This document shows positions 17,127-25,492 of a DNA stretch of 64,000 bases, piece by piece. This DNA is from Dehalococcoidia bacterium (GTDB taxonomy: Bacteria; Chloroflexota; Dehalococcoidia; DSTF01; JACRBR01): assembly GCA_015478665.1 (NCBI GenBank), contig JADMII010000011.1, positions 25,166-89,165 on the forward strand. Direction: 5' to 3'. Numbering within the stretch: the stretch's first letter is position 1; each line of letters begins with the position of its first letter. A program made the translations under genes and the position numbers. The notes beneath the pieces were generated by a model, which was not told the origin of the DNA, did not search any database, and worked only from the letters and a program-made list of their open reading frames with translations.

Positions 17127-18464
17127 CTACAGATGCGCAGCTGCGATGCTGATGCCGTACCCGACGAGCAGCAGCACGCCCACCATCGCGTGCAGCTGGA
17201 CGTTCTTGCCCAGCGTTGCCATCAGCTCGTACGGGGCGCCGTACTGCTCCCGAATGCCGCGATAGATCTGGAACACCAGCGGCAGCGCCAGCAGCGCCAG
17301 CAGCGTCGGCAGCGGGATGACGCCGCTCACCGCGGAGACGGCGATCGCCGCGAACGCGGCGAGCGCCGCGACCAGGAAGGCCTTCGTCACGATGTCAGCG
17401 CTCCAGCGTACGGGGAGCGTCCGCTTGCCGACGAGCGCGTCGCTCCGCCGGTCGGGGATCTCGTTGAGGTAGAGGATGAGCGCGATCAGGATCGCCACCG
17501 GGATCGACGCGACGAACGGCTCGGCGGACCACTGCTTCGTCTGCACCAGGTACGCGCCGACCACCATGATCGGCCCGAATCCGAGCGCCGTCGTCACTTC
17601 GCCCAGCCCGCGATGCACGAGCTTGAGCGGCGGCGCCGTATAGAAGACGCTCAGCAGCACGCCGATGACGCCGACGATGAGCAGCGGCAGCGAGCCTCGG
17701 TATACGACGAGGAAGAGCCCGATGGCGATGCCGACGGCGTATGCGCCGAGGCACAGCGCCCCCATCTGGCGCAGGGTCACGAGTCCGCGCTGGACGACGC
17801 GCGAGCCGCCGCTGAACTGCGTCGGGTTGACGTTCGCCGCATCGGCGCCGGAGAGCGTATCGAACACATCGTTCGCGACGTTCAGCCCGATATGGATGGC
17901 GGCGCCGCCGATCAGCGTCAGCAGCGCCAGCCACCAGTTGAAGTGGTCGTGCTTGGCGGCGACGGCGATGCCGAGCAGCACCGGCACGATCGTCGCCGTC
18001 AGGAACGGCAGGCGCGTCGCCAGCAGGAACGTCCAGAAGCGCGAGAGCCGCGGCTTCACCTGCCGTCCCTGCTCCGCCGACACCTGCGCCAGGTACTTCC
18101 GCGCCTGCTCGTTCGAGCGCTCGGAGTACTCGAAGAACGGCGTCTCCTTCTCGTCCCAGCCCCAGGCGCGCGCCGGCGCCAGGATGCGCGCGCCGCCGCG
18201 CGCCTGCAGCCGGCCCCACAGCTCGATGTAGCGTCGCTGGTCGTAGCCCGTCCCCGGCTGCGGCCGGATGTGGCTGACCGTGACGTTCACCTCGCTCTCC
18301 ACGGGCAAGGCGATGCCGCTGGCCGCGAGCACGAGCTCGCCGCGCCCGGCGTCGACCTCGAACAGCGCCGGGGTCTGCAGCGGGTAGCCGTCGTCGTCGG
18401 TCCAACTCACGATCGCGTGGGGATACGTCGCGAGCTTGTCGAAGAGCCTGCGGTCGATCTTCAT
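17127..18464 (-). CDS. Fusion of PPOX-type split-barrel domain and UbiA-type prenyltransferase
   Basis: Residues 1-140 form a pyridoxamine-phosphate-oxidase-like barrel, including VSWTDDDGYPLQTPALFEVD. From residue 155 a UbiA membrane domain follows, with aspartate motif I NVANDVFDTLSGAD and motif II NEIPDRRSD, plus GKRTLPVRW as in MenA. It has about eight TM segments and 445 residues. The likely reaction is prenylation of an aromatic acid such as 1,4-dihydroxy-2-naphthoate in menaquinone synthesis; this is inferred. The ATG overlaps the preceding PPOX gene by 4 nt. Confidence 0.82.
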   Translation of the reverse strand: MKIDRRLFDKLATYPHAIVSWTDDDGYPLQTPALFEVDAGRGELVLAASGIALPVESEVNVTVSHIRPQPGTGYDQRRYIELWGRLQARGGARILAPARAWGWDEKETPFFEYSERSNEQARKYLAQVSAEQGRQVKPRLSRFWTFLLATRLPFLTATIVPVLLGIAVAAKHDHFNWWLALLTLIGGAAIHIGLNVANDVFDTLSGADAANVNPTQFSGGSRVVQRGLVTLRQMGALCLGAYAVGIAIGLFLVVYRGSLPLLIVGVIGVLLSVFYTAPPLKLVHRGLGEVTTALGFGPIMVVGAYLVQTKQWSAEPFVASIPVAILIALILYLNEIPDRRSDALVGKRTLPVRWSADIVTKAFLVAALAAFAAIAVSAVSGVIPLPTLLALLALPLVFQIYRGIREQYGAPYELMATLGKNVQLHAMVGVLLLVGYGISIAAAHL

Positions 18465-18949
18465 CGCGCCGCCTCCGCCGCCGCGAGCGTCGCCGTCCGG
18501 GGCGGCTTCGAGGGGTCGCCGTCGTCCCACCAGTAGACGCGCCGCGGCGTCACTTCGATAATCGACCGCTCGAAGAACAGGGGCAGCGCGAACCGCTTGC
18601 CGAGGAATTGGTCGATCGCCGGCTCCTTCGCCCGCCAGAGCGGCAGCACCTGCTCCCACGTCTCGTGCGGGTCGTCCTCGACCACGCGCGCATCGCCCTG
18701 GATGCTGCAGCGCGCCGTCAGTCCACCGGTGGCGACCGGGTCGGTGATCGAGAGGCTGACGCGGCCGTCGCGCTTGATGTGCTCGAGCTTCCTCGAGAAG
18801 AGGATGCTCGAGGTCATGTACACACGCTCGCCGTCCCATAGCGGGATCAGCGGGTGGACCACCAGGCGACCGTCGGCGCCGATGACGGCCAGCTCGCACA
18901 CCAACGCCCGCTGTAACAGCTCATCGACCAGCTTCGGCATCTCACGCAT
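18461..18949 (-). CDS. Pyridoxamine 5'-phosphate oxidase-family (FMN-binding split barrel) protein
   Basis: This 162-residue protein has the pattern of the general-stress/F420-FMN split-barrel family: ALVCELAVIGADGRLVVHPL, then VYMTSSILFSRKLEHIKRDGRVSLSI. The last part carries RVYWWDDGDP. It may bind FMN, F420 or haem; the cofactor is not readable. A longer start at 19027 is possible, but the extra 26 residues look non-domain. It is coupled to the PPOX-UbiA fusion downstream, so both may act on quinones. Confidence 0.75.
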   Translation of the reverse strand: MREMPKLVDELLQRALVCELAVIGADGRLVVHPLIPLWDGERVYMTSSILFSRKLEHIKRDGRVSLSITDPVATGGLTARCSIQGDARVVEDDPHETWEQVLPLWRAKEPAIDQFLGKRFALPLFFERSIIEVTPRRVYWWDDGDPSKPPRTATLAAAEAAR

Positions 18950-19221
18950 CAGACTCGGCTCCCGTCCTCCGGCATCGGCCTGCTCCGTCGCGTTCCCGCG
19001 CGTGATTGGATGCGACGTGGCATCCACCCGAAGCGTACCGCGTCCGCCGGATGATGCATGCCGCCGCTAATCAGCGCTCATGCACCGGCCAGATAACACA
19101 TGCGGAGCAAGCGCGAGCGGGTGGGGGCACGCCGCGCCATCGCCCAGCCGGCGCCGTCGCGCTGCAGTCAGGCCGCCGGCGCCGCGCGCACGCGTCACCG
19201 CCGGTCGCTCGCCCGTCGATC

Positions 19222-19250
19222 TCGACATCGTGCGGACTCGCGTGTACGAT
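19222..19250 (+). promoter_or_regulatory. Promoter for the SDR gene
   Basis: TCGACA (19222-19227) and TACGAT (19245-19250) are 17 nt apart. The start codon is 36 nt downstream and preceded by a GGAGG box, so this mRNA has a normal leader. Confidence 0.55.
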
Positions 19251-19286
19251 AGGCGCCTGAACGAGAACAGAGACGGAGGCCCGGCC

Positions 19287-20126
19287 ATGGCCACTACCGC
19301 GTACCTCACCGATGCCGCGTCCATCTCGACCGGCGCGACGCGACGGCTCGCGCTCGTCACCGGCGCCTCGTCCGGCATCGGGCGCGGCTTCGCAGAGCAG
19401 TTGGCGCGGACAGGATACGACGTCGTCGTCGTCGCCCGCCGCCGCGATGTGCTCGATACCCTCGCATCGGACCTGCAGTCCGCGCATGGCGCGCAGGTGG
19501 AGGTGCTCGAGGCCGATCTCGCGACCGACGCCGGCGTGACGGCGGTCGAGGAGCGTCTCGCGCGCGGCGACATCGATCTTCTCATCAACAACGCCGGCTT
19601 CGGCACGCGCGGGGAGTTCGCCGAACTGCCGGTCGCTCGCGAGCTGCAGGAGATCGATCTCAATGTGCGCGCGCTCGTGCGGCTCTGCCATGCGGCGCTT
19701 CCCTCGATGTGCGCGCGAAGCGCCGGCGGCATCATCAACGTCGCCTCGACCGGCGGCTTTCAGCCGGTGCCGTTCATGGCGACCTACGCGGCGACGAAGG
19801 CGTTCGTCCTGCACTTCAGCGAGGCGTTACACGAAGAGGTGGCGCCGCACGGCGTGACGATCACGTGCCTCTGCCCCGGGCCGGTGAAGACCGCGTTCCA
19901 GGAGACGGCCGGCATCGATCGGTCGGCGATGCCGTCGATCGCCTACGTCTCGGTCGAGGGCGTCGTGAGCGCCGCGCTCGCCGCGCTGCAGCGCGGGCGC
20001 GCGATCGCGATCCCCGGCGCGCTCAACCGCGCGACGGCCCAGGGCGCGATGCTGATGCCGCGCGTCGTCACCCGCAAGATCGCCGGCTCGATGTTCCGGC
20101 ACGCCGGCTCGAAGCGCCGGGGATAG
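19287..20126 (+). CDS. Short-chain dehydrogenase/reductase
   Basis: The 279-residue protein has the SDR nucleotide motif TGASSGIGRG, NNAG, the active-site Tyr-Lys in YAATK and the downstream CPGPVKTAF. The pattern matches the classical DltE/YqjQ-like SDRs that use NADP(H). The substrate is unknown. ATG at 19287 follows GGAGG by 8 nt. It diverges from the PPOX genes. The 245 bases after it, before dnaE2 ends, show no supported feature. Confidence 0.88.
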   Translation: MATTAYLTDAASISTGATRRLALVTGASSGIGRGFAEQLARTGYDVVVVARRRDVLDTLASDLQSAHGAQVEVLEADLATDAGVTAVEERLARGDIDLLINNAGFGTRGEFAELPVARELQEIDLNVRALVRLCHAALPSMCARSAGGIINVASTGGFQPVPFMATYAATKAFVLHFSEALHEEVAPHGVTITCLCPGPVKTAFQETAGIDRSAMPSIAYVSVEGVVSAALAALQRGRAIAIPGALNRATAQGAMLMPRVVTRKIAGSMFRHAGSKRRG

Positions 20127-20371
20127 CGCTCGATCGATCGACGACGAGCAGGTGGCGATCGGCGTCACCGCGTTCCGGCGCGTGACGAGCGGCACCCGTA
20201 CCTGCGCGAGGTGCTCAACCCGGCCTGCTCGAGGACTCGACCACCCTACCGCTGGAGCGCGCTGCTTGCGGTGCGCGCCGACGCTGGTTGAGGAACGCGG
20301 AAACCGCGGCGTTCGGCGCGCATTGCCCACGCCGGGGCGCGTTGGCCGGGCGTGGCGGTCGCGGCGGTGGT

Positions 20372-23300
20372 TCAGCCGAAGTTGTGAGACGTCGGCGCGC
20401 GCAGGCGCTCGGCTGCTCTGCGGGCTTGCGGTACGGGCAGCGCCTCGAAGCGCTCCGCCAGCAGGTTGACGGTGCCTTCCTTCCGCTGCAGCGTCCCCGC
20501 GACGATCACGAACGGTTCGCCGCGCACGAGCGCCCGCTGCCGCTCGTGCAGCCACGGCGGCACGATGATGTTGAGCATCCCGAACTCATCCTCCATCAGC
20601 AGGAAGACGAAGCCCTTCGCCGTTCCCGGCTGCTGGCGGCAGACCACCATCCCCGGCACGCGCACCCGCTCGCCGTCCGGCATGCGCAGCAGGTGCCGCA
20701 GCGACGGCATCGCTTCGCCGATCGCCGGCCGCATCAGCGCCATCGGGTGGTGCCCCGGCGACAACGAGAGCAGGTTGTAGTCCGCGGCCATCTGCTCCCA
20801 CGTCGTCATGTCTTCGAGCCGCACGCTGTCCTGCGCGATGGGCAGCGGCAGCGTCAGCTGCACGTGTGGCGGCCGGTAGAGCAGGCCCAGCTGCCACAGC
20901 ATCTCTCTCCGGTTCAGCCCGAACGCATCGAAGGCGCCGGTCTGGATCAGGTTCTCGATAGCTTCCTCGGACACGGCGTGTGGTGCGCCATGCGGCAGCG
21001 CCGGAGCACGCTTGTGATGTTGGATGGCATCGGCGGCCACCGCTCCGGCCAGCCGCCGCCAGCCGCCAGCCTCCGTCCGGGCGTGCGCGATCGGCGTGAT
21101 GCAGATCCGCCGCACGAAGTCCGCCAGCGAGGCGAACGGCCCCCCGCGCGCGCGCTCGTCGACGATCGCCTGGGCCGGGCCGGCGCCGATGCCGCGGACG
21201 TAGCCGAAGCCCACGCGCACGGCATCGTGCTCGACGCTGCAGGTCGCGGCGCCGGCGTTGATATCCGGCGGCAGCACGGTCACGCCGTGGCGCCTGGCGT
21301 CGTGCACGAGCACGTGCGGCGGGTAGAAGCCCATCGGCTGGGCGTTCAGCAGCGAGCAGAGGAACTCCACCGGATAGTAGCGGCGCAGCCACGCGGACTG
21401 GAACGCGAGGAAGGCGAAGGCCGCCGAGTGGCTCTTCGGGAAGCCGAACTCGGCGAAGGCGACGATCTTCTCGAACACCGTCTTCGCCACCTCGTCGCTG
21501 ACGCCGCGGGCCCGTGCGCCATCGCGGAAGAGCGCGTAGAACCGCGCCATGTTGTCGCGCGAGCGCTTGCGGCTCATCGCCCGCCGCAGCGCTTCCGCCT
21601 GCCCCTCGGTGAAGCCGGCGACGGCGACGGCCGCCTGCAGCACCTGCTCCTGGTACAGGATCACCCCGAGCGTCTCGCTCAACACCGGCTCCAGGCTCGG
21701 ATGGTCGTACGGCGGACGGAAGCCGGGGTCGGCGAGCTGCGCCTGGCGGTGCCGCACGTACGGGTTGACGGCGCCGCCGACGATCGGCCCCGGCCGGATG
21801 ATCGCCACCTGCACCGTCAGGTCTTCGATCGACCGCGGCCGCGTGCGTGGCAGCATCTGCATTTGCGCCCGGCTCTCGATCTGGAAGACGCCGACCGTAT
21901 CCGCTGCACAGATCAGGTCGTACACCTCCGGGTCGCCGAAGTCGATCCGGCTCAGGTCTTCGATGCGGCCGTGCTGCTCCGCGATGAGGTCCGCGCACTC
22001 TTCGACGAGCGAGAGCATGCCGAGCGCAAGGAAGTCGATCTTGATGAAGCGCGCATCATCGACAGAATCCTTGTCCCACTGGCAGATGTAGCGGCCGGCC
22101 ATCGCCGCCTGCTCCACCGGCACCAGCTCGACGATCGGCTTGGTCGAGATCACCATGCCGCCGACGTGCTGGCTGAGGTGGCGCGGGAAGCCGGAGATCT
22201 GCTGCGCGAGTGCGATCAGGTCACGCCAGATCGGCGCGTCGATCTTGCCGGCGTACTCGTCGTACAGGGACATCTCGTGGGCGATGTCGCCGGCCGATCC
22301 CCAGCCGGCGCGCTTCGCCAGCCGGTCGAGCTCGCTCTCGGCGATGCCCAGCGCCTTGCCGACGTCGCGGATCGCGCTGCGCAGCTTGTACGTCGGGAAG
22401 CTCGCGACGAGCGCCGCATGCTCGCGGCCGAAGTGCTCGTACACTCGCAGGATCAGCTGCTCGCGGATGTCGCGCGGGAAGTCGAGATCGATGTCCGGGA
22501 CGGAGGCGATCTCGTCGTTCAGGAAGCGGCCGAGGTAGAGGTTGTGCTTGATCGGGTCGACGTGTGACAGGCCGATGAGGTAGCAGAGGATCGACCCGAC
22601 GGACGAGCCGCGGCCGCGACCCGGCGGCAGGCCGGAGCGGCTGCGCGCGGTGTGGCCGCCGCGGACCTCTGCCGCCACCTCGCGGCTCAGCTCGAGGAGC
22701 TCGCGGTAGATCAGGAAGAAGCCCGAGAGGCCGTGCTTGCGCACCAGCCGCAACTCCTCCTGCAGCCGCCGCTTGACGCGCTCCGGGATGCGCCCCGCCA
22801 CGCTGCCGTAGCGTTCGCGCGCCGCCTGCCGGCACACCGTCTCCAGGTACGCATCGGCGTCGGAGCCGTCCGGCGGCGTATAGTCGGGGAAGCGATACTC
22901 AAGGTCCCGCGTGAGGTCGAAGGTGCAGCGTTCGGCGATGCGCGCGCCTTCGTCGAGCGCCTCCGGCCAGGCGGCGAAGAGCTCGGCCATCTCTTCCGGC
23001 GACTTCAGGTAGTACTCCGAGTTCTCACGCCGCTCGCGATGCGACGCCTCGAGCGTCGTCCGATGCCGGATCGCCACCATCACGTCCTGCAGGCGGTGGC
23101 GTGCGCGCTCGTGGTAATGCACGTCATTCGTCGCGACGTAGCGCAGCCCGTGCGCCTGCGCCAGCGCGACGAGACGCCGGCAGCGCTCCGTGTCGCCGTG
23201 CACCAGGTTCTGCTGCAGCTCGACGTAGAAGTTCTCCCGACCGAACAGCGCGATATAGCGCTCGACGGCAGCTTCCGCCGCCGCAGGCTCGCCCGCCGCG

Positions 23301-23716
23301 ACGAGCGCCGGCACGAGGCCGCGCTTGCAGCCGGAGAGCGCGATGAGGCCGCGCGTGTGCTGCGCCAGCGCCGCGAGCGAGAGGCGTGGCTCCTTGCGGG
23401 CGCTCGTCAGGTGCGCGGTCGAGAGGAGACGGCAAAGGTTGCCGTACCCCTCGCTGTCCCTTGCCAGCAGAGTCAGGTGGTGGCCGTCCTCGAGCGTCAC
23501 CTCGGCGCCCGTGATCGCGCGGATGCCGAAGGCGCGGGCGGCCTGCGCGAACTCCATGGAACCGTAGAGCCCGTCGTGGTCGGTGAGCGCCAGCGTCTCA
23601 TAGCCCAGGTCGCGCGCGCGCAGGATCAACTCGTCGGGGCTGGAGGCGCCATCGAGCAGCGACCAGCAGGAGTGGAGGTGGAGCTCGGCGCGGTAGCGGT
23701 GGGCCGGGGCTGCCAT
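20372..23716 (-). CDS. dnaE2: Error-prone DNA polymerase III alpha subunit
   Basis: The 1,114-residue C-family polymerase begins with a PHP domain (LHLHSCWSLLDGAS) and carries the catalytic aspartates in VPDIDLDFPRD and the motif GRGSSVGSILCYLIGLSHVDP. The C-terminal OB-like region (VRVPGMVVCRQQPGTAKGF) ends the protein. Its size and its neighbours ImuB and DUF6504 mark it as DnaE2, the translesion polymerase of damage-induced mutagenesis, rather than the replicative DnaE. ATG 23716 is preferred over GTG 23746, as neither has a strong Shine-Dalgarno. Confidence 0.94.
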   Translation of the reverse strand: MAAPAHRYRAELHLHSCWSLLDGASSPDELILRARDLGYETLALTDHDGLYGSMEFAQAARAFGIRAITGAEVTLEDGHHLTLLARDSEGYGNLCRLLSTAHLTSARKEPRLSLAALAQHTRGLIALSGCKRGLVPALVAAGEPAAAEAAVERYIALFGRENFYVELQQNLVHGDTERCRRLVALAQAHGLRYVATNDVHYHERARHRLQDVMVAIRHRTTLEASHRERRENSEYYLKSPEEMAELFAAWPEALDEGARIAERCTFDLTRDLEYRFPDYTPPDGSDADAYLETVCRQAARERYGSVAGRIPERVKRRLQEELRLVRKHGLSGFFLIYRELLELSREVAAEVRGGHTARSRSGLPPGRGRGSSVGSILCYLIGLSHVDPIKHNLYLGRFLNDEIASVPDIDLDFPRDIREQLILRVYEHFGREHAALVASFPTYKLRSAIRDVGKALGIAESELDRLAKRAGWGSAGDIAHEMSLYDEYAGKIDAPIWRDLIALAQQISGFPRHLSQHVGGMVISTKPIVELVPVEQAAMAGRYICQWDKDSVDDARFIKIDFLALGMLSLVEECADLIAEQHGRIEDLSRIDFGDPEVYDLICAADTVGVFQIESRAQMQMLPRTRPRSIEDLTVQVAIIRPGPIVGGAVNPYVRHRQAQLADPGFRPPYDHPSLEPVLSETLGVILYQEQVLQAAVAVAGFTEGQAEALRRAMSRKRSRDNMARFYALFRDGARARGVSDEVAKTVFEKIVAFAEFGFPKSHSAAFAFLAFQSAWLRRYYPVEFLCSLLNAQPMGFYPPHVLVHDARRHGVTVLPPDINAGAATCSVEHDAVRVGFGYVRGIGAGPAQAIVDERARGGPFASLADFVRRICITPIAHARTEAGGWRRLAGAVAADAIQHHKRAPALPHGAPHAVSEEAIENLIQTGAFDAFGLNRREMLWQLGLLYRPPHVQLTLPLPIAQDSVRLEDMTTWEQMAADYNLLSLSPGHHPMALMRPAIGEAMPSLRHLLRMPDGERVRVPGMVVCRQQPGTAKGFVFLLMEDEFGMLNIIVPPWLHERQRALVRGEPFVIVAGTLQRKEGTVNLLAERFEALPVPQARRAAERLRAPTSHNFG

Positions 23717-23770
23717 ATCAGGTATATTTTCCCGCGAATGTATCACCGGGAGGCGGATGATGGCCCGGCG

Positions 23771-24073
23771 CTAGTACCGCTGCAGCCACCATACTCCTCC
23801 TGCCTCCGCCCCCTCGCCCAGATCCCGGTACACCGTCAGCACCCGCCCACCCTCCAGCCGCAGCTCGTAGTACATTCGCGAGAGCGCCGCTTCCCGCCAC
23901 CACTCGTCGTCGATGCGCCAGCGGTCCTGCACCGCCTCGACTTGCCGCCGCGCCCCCTCGAACACCAGCGAGCGCGGCATCCCCTGCGCGTCCGCTTCGA
24001 CCTGCAGCCGTCGCGGCGCCCCTAGAGGTCGTAGTCGATGAGCGCGTACCGGCGTTCGGGGATCCGCGACCAA
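23771..24073 (-). CDS. DUF6504-like small protein of the mutagenesis cassette
   Basis: The 100-residue protein carries the pattern of DUF6504, known next to ImuB in Actinobacteria: basic-valine start (RRLQVEAD), AVQDRWRIDDEWWRE, YYELRLEGG and a final WWLQRY. A TTG start with a GGAGGTGG box 7 nt upstream lies inside imuB, so the genes overlap by 52 nt in different frames. Starting at the internal ATG (23980) would cut off the first strand of the domain. It is a probable accessory factor of the ImuB-DnaE2 complex; its function is unknown. Confidence 0.72.
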   Translation of the reverse strand: MVADPRTPVRAHRLRPLGAPRRLQVEADAQGMPRSLVFEGARRQVEAVQDRWRIDDEWWREAALSRMYYELRLEGGRVLTVYRDLGEGAEAGGVWWLQRY

Positions 24074-25227
24074 GGTTCCACCTCCACCACGCGCGCCACC
24101 TGCGGCTCGCCGCCGAAGCGCGCCTTCAGTTGATGCAGCGTCGCGATGAGTTGCGCCCGCCGCCGCGGCTGCTCGGCGAACAGCAGGCTGCGCTGCTTTC
24201 CCGTCTCCCCGCTCAGGTCGATGAACTCCAGCCCCATCTCCTCGACCGGCGCCGTCAGTTGCAGCGGCTCGATGAGCTTCTTCAGCACGAAGAGCAGCGC
24301 CTCTTCGTCCGCTGTCGGCTCCCGCAGCGTCAGCGTGTGCTCCCAGCTGCCGCCGCCCAGCAGCGCCAGCCGCAGCCGCAGCTGCCGCACCAGCCGATGG
24401 CGCATCGCCGGCCGCGTGGTCAGCCGGCCGATCAGTTGCTGCGCGGCGATCAGCAGCGCTGCGCTATTCACCGTCGCCGAGGGCATCGCCAGCGTCCCGC
24501 TGACCGGCTCGCTGCGCGCGCGCGGCACGAACGGCGCCGGGTCGATGCCGCGCGCCAGCTCCCACAGCTGGCGCCCCTCGCGCCCGAACTGCGCCTGCAG
24601 CGCCCCGATCTCGACCGCGGCGACCTCGCCGATCGTGCTCAGGGCATAGAGCGCGAGCTTGCGCTGCGTCGCGTACGACACCGGCAGAAACGAGGTGCCC
24701 AGCGGTCCGACGAATGCCTGCTCGCTGCCCGCCGGCACGAACGTCAGCTCCCCGGGCGCGCTCACCGTCGCCGCCGTCCAGGCGATGAACTTCCCCTCGC
24801 CGATGCCCACGCTCGCCTCCACGCCGGCGCCCGCTCGTACCGCCCGCAGCAGGCGCTCGCCCGCCCGTTGCTGCGCCTCCGCTTCGGCAGCTTGGTCGAT
24901 CGCGGCGAAGACCGTGCCTTCGGCATCGTCGGCCGCCTCGACGCGCGGCTCCGTATCCTCGATGGCATCCAGCAGGGCGTCCGCCGCCCGGCGGTAGAAG
25001 ACGGGATCCGGTGGCAGCACGACCAGATCGGGCGCCATCGTCCGCGCATCGCGGAGCGGCATCCCCCGCCGGATGCCGAGCGCCGCCGCTTCCGGGGAGC
25101 AGTCGATGATCGTGCGGTCCCCCGACAGCGCCTCGCCGATGGCGATCGCCTGCCGCCCGAGATCGGGAGCGCGCGCCCGTTCGAGCGCGATGCGGAAGTG
25201 GGGGATGGTGATACACGCCAGGCGCAT
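24022..25227 (-). CDS. imuB: ImuB-like Y-family polymerase homologue, probably inactive
   Basis: The 401-residue protein has the fold of Y-family polymerases (palm/fingers from residue 1, HhH-like TIGEVAAVEI around 215, little finger after 240). The acidic residues of the active site are missing: IPHFRIALERA replaces the usual DxDxFFAxVE. The later SxDE site is also not seen. This matches ImuB, which is non-catalytic and recruits DnaE2 to the beta clamp. It heads the imuB-DUF6504-dnaE2 cassette under an SOS-type promoter. No imuA-like RecA-fold gene is adjacent. Confidence 0.88.
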   Translation of the reverse strand: MRLACITIPHFRIALERARAPDLGRQAIAIGEALSGDRTIIDCSPEAAALGIRRGMPLRDARTMAPDLVVLPPDPVFYRRAADALLDAIEDTEPRVEAADDAEGTVFAAIDQAAEAEAQQRAGERLLRAVRAGAGVEASVGIGEGKFIAWTAATVSAPGELTFVPAGSEQAFVGPLGTSFLPVSYATQRKLALYALSTIGEVAAVEIGALQAQFGREGRQLWELARGIDPAPFVPRARSEPVSGTLAMPSATVNSAALLIAAQQLIGRLTTRPAMRHRLVRQLRLRLALLGGGSWEHTLTLREPTADEEALLFVLKKLIEPLQLTAPVEEMGLEFIDLSGETGKQRSLLFAEQPRRRAQLIATLHQLKARFGGEPQVARVVEVEPWSRIPERRYALIDYDL

Positions 25228-25288
25228 GTGCCGGCTCCGTGAGAGGAGATTCGCCCTTCGAGGCAGCGCCTGCAGAGGGGTTGGCCGT

Positions 25289-25317
25289 AGTATAGAACGG
25301 ATGTACTAGAATTTCAA
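25289..25317 (-). promoter_or_regulatory. Consensus sigma70-type promoter of imuB-DUF6504-dnaE2
   Basis: Minus-strand -35 TTGAAA (25312-25317) and -10 TATACT (25289-25294) are 17 nt apart. Transcription would begin about 55 nt upstream of the imuB ATG. This is one of the strongest promoters in the window. Confidence 0.8.
25293..25308. promoter_or_regulatory. SOS-box-like operator inside the imuB promoter
   Basis: TAGAACGGATGTACTA has half-sites TAGAAC and GTACTA, 5 of 6 positions symmetric. It matches the Gram-positive-type LexA box core GAAC-N4-GTTC except for one base (GTAC). It overlaps the -10 and spacer, so LexA binding would block RNA polymerase. LexA binding itself is inferred. Confidence 0.65.
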
Positions 25318-25492
25318 GCAGGATCTTCTCATCGGCTGAGGTGCGGGTGATGCCGAACGGAACGGCCAGGCTGCTGCCAGCACGGCGAACGAACGGTTCT
25401 ATGTGGCGGTCGTGAGATAGGCCTGGGAGGCGCGACGCCGCTTGCTGTGCGGATTCGCTCAACAGCGCGCCATTGCGGCCGAGAATCAAGGT

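Noticed and set aside
17395..18405. Alternative frames within the UbiA fusion and other genes
   Set aside because: They are shadows of the coding frame, with repetitive Arg/Ala-rich products and no domains.
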